Shown here one piece after another: positions 1 through 5,239 of a stretch of 5,239 bases of DNA. Both the position numbers and the translations under genes were made by a program. The stretch is from Candidatus Scatosoma pullistercoris (lineage in GTDB: Bacteria > Bacillota > Clostridia > Christensenellales > Borkfalkiaceae). The DNA lies in assembly GCA_018714725.1 (NCBI GenBank), contig DVMZ01000073.1, forward strand, positions 1-5,239, written 5' to 3'. The notes under the pieces are model-generated. The model was not told the DNA's origin, ran no database searches, and saw only the letters and a program-made list of their open reading frames with translations. The stretch's first letter is position 1. Every line of letters begins with the position of its first letter.

Positions 1-192
1 GACATCTGGGCGGGGACAAAGGTCTTTTCAAACGGCTGGAAGATTCCCACGGAGTGGTCGGATATCGGCGTCGTGAGCAATTCGCTGGAAAGCGCGTTCG
101 CTTCTTTCCGTTCCAGCTACAACAATCAGGGCGGCAGCGTGGTGGAAGACGATTATAACGCGGCCCTCTCCACGGCTGTAAAAGTGAATTGA
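1..192 (+). CDS. C-terminal fragment of an unidentified protein, possibly an ABC-importer sugar-binding protein (5' partial)
   Basis: The frame starting at base 1 is open from the left edge for 63 codons and stops at TGA 190-192; the start lies outside the window. The visible tail begins DIWAGTKVFSNGWKIP and ends STAVKVN. It is polar, has aromatic residues, and shows no membrane segment, so it looks like the end of a soluble or extracellular domain. The pattern of a Trp/Pro stretch, an amphipathic region (SLESAFASFRSSY) and a final stretch around DDYNAALSTAV resembles the closing helices of extracellular solute-binding proteins, which often sit just upstream of glycosidase genes. That is a weak, by-eye resemblance, and another secreted protein is equally possible. 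The next gene starts 13 bases later in the same direction, so this gene is probably in the same operon. The coding call is secure; the function is not. Confidence 0.6.
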   Translation, partial: DIWAGTKVFSNGWKIPTEWSDIGVVSNSLESAFASFRSSYNNQGGSVVEDDYNAALSTAVKVN

Positions 193-193
193 A

Positions 194-199
194 GGGAGG
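194..199 (+). promoter_or_regulatory. Ribosome binding site of the Cys-tailed secreted protein
   Basis: GGGAGG lies in the 13-base gap after the preceding stop, with 6 bases between it and the ATG at 206. It fixes this start, and no in-frame alternative gives a better signal peptide. Confidence 0.8.
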
Positions 200-205
200 C
201 ATCGG

Positions 206-1027
206 ATGAAAAAATTGAGAAAAACAGTGTTGGCGGGTGCGGCGGCATTGGTCTTTGCCGCTTCCGCGGCGGCCGTCCTTCCGGAAATTCCCGTGGCGGC
301 GGAGGAACTCAAAAGTTATTCTACGGGCGTCAGTATTTCCGAACAGGGAGAGAACGGATTCTATTATGCCTGGGGAACGCCGGAGCATTATGTGCTGATG
401 GATTACGGCGTCCATAACAGCGGTTATGGCTGGCACGGGCTGGAACTGTATTGCAATATTAACGGCAGCAGTCTGCACCCCGGGAATTTCTGGGGAGTGC
501 TGGTCGTCTGGGTGGCAGGGGAAAGCGGTACGGTGTCGCTTTCCGGTGAAATGCAGAAGGGTTCCACCAACGGGGACGGGGTAAATCTCGGCGTCTTTCA
601 TCAGCATGCGGACGGGGAGCTGGAAGTGCTTCTCGAAGAGTTTGTGGACGGCACCGGCGAGCTCAATTATCCGCTGGACAAGGAGCTTGAAATCAAGCGT
701 GGGGATTCGCTTATCTTCTGGTGCGACTCGGGAAAGGGAAAGGACAATAATTCCGACAGCGTGGGGTGTCCGTTCACCATCGCTTATACCCGGACGGAGG
801 GGGATGCGGCGGAAGAGGATCTCTCTATATATCTGCATGCCGGCAGGCCGGGAGACGTGGGCGGATTTCAGCATATCGAGCAGGATTTTGCCGCGGAAGT
901 GCTCGACGGCACTTTGACGGAAAAGAAGTATCTGGAAACAGGCGGCTGTGCGTCCTCCGCTTCGGCGGCAGCGGTGTTGGCCGTTGGGGCGTTGGCATTG
1001 ATCGGACTGGGGAGGAAAAGAAAATGA
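206..1027 (+). CDS. Secreted beta-sandwich (jelly-roll-like) protein with Gly-Gly-Cys C-terminal anchoring tail
   Basis: This 273-residue protein is of unknown function and predicted to be surface-exposed. Residues 1-32 are a signal peptide: basic MKKLRK, an Ala/Val/Leu-rich core, and a likely cut after AAA (about 23) or VAA (32). Residues about 47-195 look like a beta-sandwich. They show a QG start (Q47-G48), aromatic FYYAWG, HPG (91-93), a W-x(4)-SG turn (W102, S107-G108), NGDGV (122-126), a GD pair (166-167) before a hydrophobic strand, and an Asn/Asp loop NNSD (181-184). I recognise this motif order from carbohydrate-active and uncharacterised secreted proteins, and sugar binding is an inference. 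The C-terminus has GGC (246-248), a hydrophobic segment and RKRK, a tripartite sorting tail without LPxTG. The next gene overlaps by 4 bases and encodes a likely paralogue of the module. The GGGAGG site supports the start. Confidence 0.88.
   Translation: MKKLRKTVLAGAAALVFAASAAAVLPEIPVAAEELKSYSTGVSISEQGENGFYYAWGTPEHYVLMDYGVHNSGYGWHGLELYCNINGSSLHPGNFWGVLVVWVAGESGTVSLSGEMQKGSTNGDGVNLGVFHQHADGELEVLLEEFVDGTGELNYPLDKELEIKRGDSLIFWCDSGKGKDNNSDSVGCPFTIAYTRTEGDAAEEDLSIYLHAGRPGDVGGFQHIEQDFAAEVLDGTLTEKKYLETGGCASSASAAAVLAVGALALIGLGRKRK
941..1024 (+). other. C-terminal Cys-containing sorting/anchoring tail (GGC-hydrophobic-RKRK)
   Basis: This segment encodes residues 246-273. Gly-Gly-Cys (Cys248) is followed by a small Ser/Ala stretch, about 16 hydrophobic residues and a terminal Arg-Lys-Arg-Lys. 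The layout matches tripartite protein-sorting tails in general. The Cys just before the hydrophobic segment recalls the MYXO-CTERM and SYNERG-CTERM classes, not sortase LPxTG signals, which are absent here. Processing at the Cys, possibly with lipidation, is inferred; a simple membrane-spanning anchor is the alternative. Confidence 0.7.
1009..1015 (+). promoter_or_regulatory. Ribosome binding site of the small lipoprotein, inside the upstream gene
   Basis: GGGGAGG lies within the last codons of the Cys-tailed protein, with 8 bases before the ATG at 1024. It selects the 1024 start over earlier in-frame codons (the same frame is open back to 766), because only this start gives a lipoprotein signal peptide. 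Confidence 0.8.
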
Positions 1028-1674
1028 AAAGAACCTTCCGAAAAATACTGGCGGTACTTTTTTCAGGCGCTTTACTGATGGCAGCCGGGTGCGGAGCAAA
1101 GGAAAAAATCGTGTATTCTCCCGCTCTGCCGGGAGAGGCGAAAGACGATTATACGCTGTATCTGGACGAAACCTTCAACAGCACGGCGGATCTGTCCGAT
1201 TGCCAGGGGTACCGGAACTGGTATTACTATTGCGGCGATCCGGAGGACGATTCGCTGTCGCTGATGGTGTTCAACGATTATTACGGGCGCTGGTGCAGCG
1301 AATATCAGTCGCTCTACTACTACACCTATATGTGGAGTACCGTATGGCTTCCCGAGGATCAGCAGGGGTACGGGATCGGTATGGGATTCAAGGCGCCCGC
1401 CTCGGGTAAGGTGAGCGTATCCGCGACGGTGCGGCTGCTCTCCGATCCCGATTACAGCAACGGCGACGGTGTGGTGTTTACCATTTCGGACAAGAGCGGA
1501 GACCCGTATGACGGCAAACTGATCACGCCTGAGGAAGGCGCACAGGATTTTGTGCTTTCGCAGGAAATCGATGTGGAAATGGGGGACGAAATTCTGTTTA
1601 TGCTCTTTCCCAATTCCAACAATACGCACGATTATACAAATGTGGACATTACGGTGAAATACCTGGGGGCATGA
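1024..1674 (+). CDS. Small lipoprotein made of a beta-sandwich module, paralogous to the upstream protein
   Basis: This 216-residue lipoprotein is of unknown function. The signal peptide has basic MKRTFRK, a hydrophobic core and the lipobox MAAGC, so Cys23 should be lipidated and anchor the protein on the outer face of the membrane. The mature part, from about residue 61, shows the upstream protein's motif order: QG (61-62), aromatic NWYYYCG, an APASG turn (124-128), NGDGV (146-150), GD before a hydrophobic strand (187-188), an Asn-rich loop NNTHD (199-203) and a final strand VDITVKYLG. Spacings match within a few residues, so I infer a divergent tandem duplicate. Residues 66-115 are very rich in Tyr/Trp, as is common in glycan-binding surfaces. 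Mature cysteines 60, 70 and 91 could allow a disulfide. The start overlaps the previous stop (ATGA 1024-1027). The frame extends upstream to 766, but that extension has no ribosome binding site and would bury the signal peptide. A role as glycan-binding partner of the locus is inference. Confidence 0.88.
   Translation: MKRTFRKILAVLFSGALLMAAGCGAKEKIVYSPALPGEAKDDYTLYLDETFNSTADLSDCQGYRNWYYYCGDPEDDSLSLMVFNDYYGRWCSEYQSLYYYTYMWSTVWLPEDQQGYGIGMGFKAPASGKVSVSATVRLLSDPDYSNGDGVVFTISDKSGDPYDGKLITPEEGAQDFVLSQEIDVEMGDEILFMLFPNSNNTHDYTNVDITVKYLGA
1664..1669 (+). promoter_or_regulatory. Weak G-run ribosome binding site of the GH36 gene
   Basis: TGGGGG overlaps the last codons of the lipoprotein gene and lies 11 bases before ATG 1681 (14 before the second ATG, 1684). 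It pairs with the anti-Shine-Dalgarno sequence only through a G-U wobble and is weaker than the GGAGG sites of the neighbouring genes. ATG 1681 is preferred for its spacing, but 1684 cannot be excluded; the two differ by one Met. Confidence 0.45.
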
Positions 1675-1680
1675 ATCCGG

Positions 1681-3816
1681 ATGATGAAAATTTTCAGTTT
1701 TGACGGCGTGGACGCCGTTTATGCGACGGAAGAAAGTTCCGGAAGGACTTCTTTTGTCATTGTACCCGGCGGAATGGCGGACCGGGTTTCGGAAACGACG
1801 ATGCTTTGCGGCAATCGTACGGAATACGGGAAACGCCCGCCGGAGTCCATGTTTCAGGTCTCGTTTTCCGGCGACAGTCCCAGCCGGGATTTTTCGGCCG
1901 GGATGTCTTTCCGGAATTCGGAAACGGCGGGCCGCATGCGCGTGACGGATCAGAAAATGCGGGAAACGGAGACGGAAAAGGAACTTGTCACCACTCTGTT
2001 TGACGAGGCCGGCCAAGTGGAGGCAAAACAGCATCTCCTTCAAAAAAAAGGCGCTTCCGCCATCGAGTGTTGGAACGAAGTGACCAATGCCGGCAAAACG
2101 TCCAGGATGCTGGAATATCTCCCGAGCTTTTCCCTCAGCTATATTTCCCCCTTTGCGGCGGTAAACGATCCCGATAAAATTCTGATGCACCGTTTCCGGA
2201 ATTACTGGTCGGGCGAGGCGAGGAAGGAGAGCCTTCCGGTTTCTCATTTTGCTATGGAGGACAGCTGGAGTTATTTCGGTTACCGCATGGAACGGTTCGG
2301 TCAGGTGGGCAGCATGCCGGCGAGGGGATTTCTTCCGTTTGTGGCGCTGGAAGATCTTTCGGAAGGCGTGGTATGGGCGGCGACGATCGAGGCGCCGGGT
2401 TCCTGGCAGATCGAGGCAGGACATCGCACCTGCGGTTTGCATCTTTCCGGGGGGCTTGCAGACTATAATTTCGGGCATTGGCGTAAGGAACTTGCGCCGG
2501 GAGAAAGTTTTTCCACACACAGGGCGTTTCTCACTTCTGTCAAGGGGAGCCTTCTCGACGCCTGTCGCGCTCTGGCGGAGTACGGTTGGTCAAAAATACT
2601 TCCGCCGCCCGGAGAGGAAGAGCTTCCGATTCTTTATAACGAGTATCTTTGCACGAACGGAAATCCCACGATGGAAGAAATCCGGCGGCAGATGCCGTTT
2701 TGCCGGGAAGCGGGCGTGAAGTATTTTGTCGTCGATGACGGTTGGTTTGCGGATAAGCAGAAAAAGCGGCATCATCTCGGCGACTGGCGGGCGGATAAAG
2801 AGCGTTTTCCGGACGGGCTGAAAGGATTTTCCGAGTATGCCGCGGCCAACGGGATGAAAGCCGGGATATGGTACGAATTTGAAAACGTGACGGAAGGTGC
2901 GGAGGTTTCCGCGCGTAAGGACTGGATGCACACCCTCGACGGAAATCTGATACGCCATGAGGACAGGATTTTTCCGGATTTCAGGAAAAAAGAGGTGACG
3001 GACTATCTGACGGAACGCGTCATCGGAGAGATTAAAGAGAGCGGGATCGGATATCTCAAAATCGATTATAACGAGAACATCGGCATGGGAGTGGACGGCG
3101 CCGAATCTCCGGGGGAAGGATTAAGACAGCACATGGAAAACGTGTTGCGCTTTTACAGAAAAATCCGGGAAGAATGCCCGGACCTGGTGATGGAAATCTG
3201 CTCTTCGGGCGGAATGCGTCACGAGCCGCTCTTTCTCTCGCTGGGTTCCATGGTTTCTTTTTCCGACCTGCATTTTACGCCCGAAGCGGCGGTGGTTGCC
3301 TGCGATCTGCATTATTTCATGCTTCCCCGGCAGATGCAGGTGTGGTCATACATTCATCCTTCCTATTCGGAAGAACGCGCCATATATGCCATGGCGCAGG
3401 GGATGCTGGGCAGGCTTTGTCTGTCCGGCGATCTGGCGGCATGTCCCGGAAACATCCGGCAGATTGTCCGGGAAGGAACGGAGTTTTATCGCGGCATAAC
3501 TTCCGTCGTCAGGGACGGGAAAACGGTTGCCATCCATACAGAGGGGATCACGTCTCTTTGCAACCTGCATTCTTCGTTTTCGCTTCTTCGTCTTTCCGAA
3601 GACGGGAACAAGGCGCTTTTCTATGCGTTCCGCGTGCGGGGAAAGGAGACATCTATTACGAGTACATTACCCGGCGAATACCGGGTAACCGGTCAATATG
3701 GAAGGGGCAGGGTTTCGGTTGACGGAAATACCGTGACTGTTTATCCCACGGAAACGGACACGTTTGCGACGGTTGTATTGCTTGAAAAAACAAATCGGAC
3801 GGAGGAAAGACAATGA
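1681..3816 (+). CDS. Alpha-galactosidase-type glycoside hydrolase, family GH36 (clan GH-D), cytoplasmic
   Basis: This complete 711-residue enzyme is expected to hydrolyse terminal alpha-galactosyl (or related alpha-linked) residues with retention. It has the usual size and layout of GH36: an N-terminal beta-sandwich (about 1-300), a (beta/alpha)8 barrel (about 310-630) and a C-terminal beta domain. Visible active-site motifs are VDDGWF (Asp352, Asp353; sugar-hydroxyl binding), LGDW (Asp368, Trp369), YLKIDYN (Lys460 and the expected nucleophile Asp462) and CSSGGMRHE (Cys507, Arg513, Glu515). In well-known GH36 enzymes the acid/base in the last motif is Asp (GGGRFD type); here it is Glu515. This may mark a clostridial subgroup with a different preference, for example alpha-N-acetylgalactosaminide, which I cannot decide by eye. 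There is no signal peptide, so it acts in the cytoplasm on imported oligosaccharides. It starts 6 bases after the lipoprotein and overlaps the next gene by 4 bases (ATGA). Confidence 0.93.
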   Translation: MMKIFSFDGVDAVYATEESSGRTSFVIVPGGMADRVSETTMLCGNRTEYGKRPPESMFQVSFSGDSPSRDFSAGMSFRNSETAGRMRVTDQKMRETETEKELVTTLFDEAGQVEAKQHLLQKKGASAIECWNEVTNAGKTSRMLEYLPSFSLSYISPFAAVNDPDKILMHRFRNYWSGEARKESLPVSHFAMEDSWSYFGYRMERFGQVGSMPARGFLPFVALEDLSEGVVWAATIEAPGSWQIEAGHRTCGLHLSGGLADYNFGHWRKELAPGESFSTHRAFLTSVKGSLLDACRALAEYGWSKILPPPGEEELPILYNEYLCTNGNPTMEEIRRQMPFCREAGVKYFVVDDGWFADKQKKRHHLGDWRADKERFPDGLKGFSEYAAANGMKAGIWYEFENVTEGAEVSARKDWMHTLDGNLIRHEDRIFPDFRKKEVTDYLTERVIGEIKESGIGYLKIDYNENIGMGVDGAESPGEGLRQHMENVLRFYRKIREECPDLVMEICSSGGMRHEPLFLSLGSMVSFSDLHFTPEAAVVACDLHYFMLPRQMQVWSYIHPSYSEERAIYAMAQGMLGRLCLSGDLAACPGNIRQIVREGTEFYRGITSVVRDGKTVAIHTEGITSLCNLHSSFSLLRLSEDGNKALFYAFRVRGKETSITSTLPGEYRVTGQYGRGRVSVDGNTVTVYPTETDTFATVVLLEKTNRTEERQ
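3801..3805 (+). promoter_or_regulatory. Ribosome binding site of the GH39-like lipoprotein
   Basis: GGAGG, followed by AAAGA, lies within the final codons of the GH36 gene with 7 bases before ATG 3813. It is a near-ideal site and supports the overlapping ATGA start. Confidence 0.85.
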
Positions 3817-5239
3817 AAAAACATAAACCGGCTATCTGTGCGGTATTGGCGTCGATGCTGACGCTGGGCGCCTGCGGCGGCGAAACGGTGAAACGCGTGG
3901 AATATATCAATCCCTATTCGGAGTTCTATGCGGTTCGCTACGACACCGATACGGCCGCGGAGATTACGATCGATTTTTCCGAGCGGGACGGATCACTTGT
4001 GCAGAACGTCAAAAAAATTGACGCGTTTGCGCCCACCTGGGACTTTTTGTACGGCGGTTCGGTGAACTATGCGACGCTGGATCAACTGAAATATTTGCAG
4101 GAACTCAAAAGCGAGTCTCTCCGCATCGATATGGCGTTCGGGGGCGGCGGAATCGGCAACAGCGACGGGGTGAACAACGGAATTATCCGTTCGGACAATT
4201 CCTGGAGAAATCTCAATCAGCTGATCGAATCGCTGGACGGAAACGGCGTATTGCCTTATCTTTGCATGCTGGGCATTCCCAGATATGCGCAGGCGGACGG
4301 CGGCACCAATCTTTCCTATCCGAATATGGAGGTGTACCGTTCCTTCTGTTCCGACGTCGCGGCGTATTTCAAAGAAAAGGATTATCGGGTGATTTATGAA
4401 ACCTGGAACGAACCCGACCTCAATTCCTATTCCTACTGGACCAGCGGCATGCCGACGTTCATCGATACCAGCATTGCCCAGGCAGTGGCGCTCAAACAGG
4501 GCAATCCCGACGCCTATGTGGTGGAGCAGGGGCTTTGCTGGCCGGTGACCTATTGCCGGGACAATGTCACGTCTTTGGACGGCACTCTTTGGGATTACTA
4601 TATGGCGGAAACGGAAAAGGCGGGCAATCACATCGACGCGTTTTCCTGGCATTACTACGGCGATTCATACGGGCGAATCGAGAACTGTGCCACGGAGAAG
4701 GAAAATTTTTCCTATTACAAAGAGGCGGTGCGGGAGGCGATCAACCGTGATAATGACAAATATGATCTGTACACGATGACACAGCATTGCACCGAGTTTT
4801 CCGCCGCGGCGACGGGCGCGGGCGATCTCATTCAGACGGGACTTATCCCCAATCTTTACGAGACCATCGGTTATGCGGTGGATTCCACGGACATTTCCCG
4901 GTTCTCGTGGGCGTCTTATATCATGGAGTCCTTTGCGCTGATCGATCCTTATTCCTGGAAAAAGAGCCCGGTGTTTTATGTGCTCTGGACGTACGGGCGG
5001 TTGCCGCTTTCGGGCGTTTCCGTAACGGCGGCAGACGGAGTGGAAGATACGTTCGGCTGGCGTACGGGCGTGGACTCACGGCGCGCGGGTGCGGTGATTT
5101 ATAATAAGACGATGAATGAATCTTACAGCGTATCTTCTACCTATAAGCAGCGCGCGGAGGACAGCCGGGACGTCAGCGTGCGGCTGACGGGCGTTCCTTT
5201 TGATGCGGAATCGGTCAAAATTTATCTCATCGACAACGA
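3813..5239 (+). CDS. Surface lipoprotein glycoside hydrolase, clan GH-A, GH39-like (3' partial)
   Basis: 475 codons are visible and the frame runs off the right edge. The signal peptide ends in the lipobox LGAC, so Cys21 should be lipidated and hold the enzyme outside the cell. A barrel-like domain begins near residue 70 (KIDAFAPTWDFLYGG). YETWNEPDL is the clan GH-A hallmark, with Asn199 before the expected acid/base Glu200. FSWHYYGD (His280) matches the conserved His/Tyr strand, and QHCTEF offers Glu328 as the likely nucleophile. The 128-residue gap between the two Glu and the overall pattern fit GH39 (beta-xylosidase, alpha-L-iduronidase) best; GH5, GH30 or GH51-type relatives are less likely. 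The last part (about 400-475) looks like the C-terminal beta domain, and the closing VKIYLIDN resembles a strand near the end of GH39 enzymes, so probably little is missing. Substrate is not determinable; a beta-xyloside or related hemicellulose is an inference. The gene overlaps the GH36 stop by 4 bases. Confidence 0.87.
   Translation, partial: MKKHKPAICAVLASMLTLGACGGETVKRVEYINPYSEFYAVRYDTDTAAEITIDFSERDGSLVQNVKKIDAFAPTWDFLYGGSVNYATLDQLKYLQELKSESLRIDMAFGGGGIGNSDGVNNGIIRSDNSWRNLNQLIESLDGNGVLPYLCMLGIPRYAQADGGTNLSYPNMEVYRSFCSDVAAYFKEKDYRVIYETWNEPDLNSYSYWTSGMPTFIDTSIAQAVALKQGNPDAYVVEQGLCWPVTYCRDNVTSLDGTLWDYYMAETEKAGNHIDAFSWHYYGDSYGRIENCATEKENFSYYKEAVREAINRDNDKYDLYTMTQHCTEFSAAATGAGDLIQTGLIPNLYETIGYAVDSTDISRFSWASYIMESFALIDPYSWKKSPVFYVLWTYGRLPLSGVSVTAADGVEDTFGWRTGVDSRRAGAVIYNKTMNESYSVSSTYKQRAEDSRDVSVRLTGVPFDAESVKIYLIDN

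Noticed and set aside
766..1023. Upstream extension of the small lipoprotein to ATG 766
   Set aside because: It would place 86 basic residues without domain features before a clear lipoprotein signal peptide, and the strong GGGGAGG site points to ATG 1024.
1117..1136. 7-bp inverted repeat (TCTCCCG / CGGGAGA, 6-base loop) inside the small lipoprotein gene
   Set aside because: It is within coding sequence just after the signal peptide and has no U-tract; hairpins of this size are expected by chance at this GC content.
1675..1680. Possible promoter or terminator between the lipoprotein and GH36 genes
   Set aside because: The gap is only 6 bases, with no hairpin plus U-tract and no room for a promoter outside coding sequence; I see no transcription signal at any junction in the window.
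1703..1718. 6-bp inverted repeat (ACGGCG / CGCCGT) at the start of the GH36 gene
   Set aside because: Short, inside coding sequence, without a known regulatory motif, and not convincing as an operator.
1072..2520. Long (482-codon) open frame on the minus strand across the lipoprotein and GH36 genes
   Set aside because: It spans two well-supported + strand genes, its product is rich in Arg, His and Pro with no recognisable motif, and it follows from the GC-rich codon bias of the opposite strand.
3174..3722. 182-codon + strand frame overlapping the GH36 gene in another phase
   Set aside because: The GH36 frame carries the CSSGG active-site motif here. The alternative product has no ribosome binding site or coherent domain.
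3993..4652. 219-codon minus-strand frame opposite the GH39-like gene
   Set aside because: The + strand frame carries the lipobox and the catalytic WNEP motif. The antisense product shows no domain and has the composition of a mirrored reading.

Overview
The window is one uninterrupted, tightly packed + strand operon segment. It holds five co-directional coding regions, two of them cut by the window edges, and no gap between genes longer than 13 bases. The high-GC, NCG-rich codon use, strong GGAGG-type ribosome binding sites, two lipobox lipoproteins and a Cys-containing C-terminal membrane tail together suggest an uncultivated Bacillota/Clostridia organism, plausibly from a gut community (for example a Christensenellales-type lineage). 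The lineage is inferred from style, not from a marker gene.

Layout: (1) 1-192, the last 63 codons of a gene I cannot firmly identify, possibly the C-terminus of an extracellular sugar-binding protein of an ABC importer. (2) 206-1027, a secreted protein with an N-terminal signal peptide, a probable beta-sandwich (jelly-roll) module and a Gly-Gly-Cys + hydrophobic + Arg/Lys C-terminal tail. (3) 1024-1674, a small lipoprotein whose whole mature part appears to be a divergent paralogue of the same module. (4) 1681-3816, a complete cytoplasmic GH36-type alpha-galactosidase with a recognisable clan GH-D active site and a Glu where the usual acid/base Asp sits. (5) 3813-5239+, a lipoprotein glycoside hydrolase of clan GH-A, closest by eye to GH39 (beta-xylosidase / alpha-L-iduronidase type), cut by the right edge close to its expected C-terminus.

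Two gene junctions (2/3 and 4/5) are ATGA stop-start overlaps and the other two have gaps of 13 and 6 bases, so the set is very likely co-transcribed and partly translationally coupled. A coherent reading, which is inference, is a glycan-utilisation locus. The surface-anchored GH39-like enzyme and the two surface beta-sandwich proteins would act on or hold a polysaccharide outside the cell. An importer, perhaps represented by gene 1, would take up the oligosaccharides, and the cytoplasmic GH36 enzyme would remove alpha-galactosyl (or related) residues inside.

The least explained part is the pair of adjacent paralogous modules anchored in two different ways, one by a Cys-containing C-terminal tail and one by an N-terminal lipid. 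I see no promoter, terminator, RNA gene, CRISPR array, insertion sequence or sign of phage.
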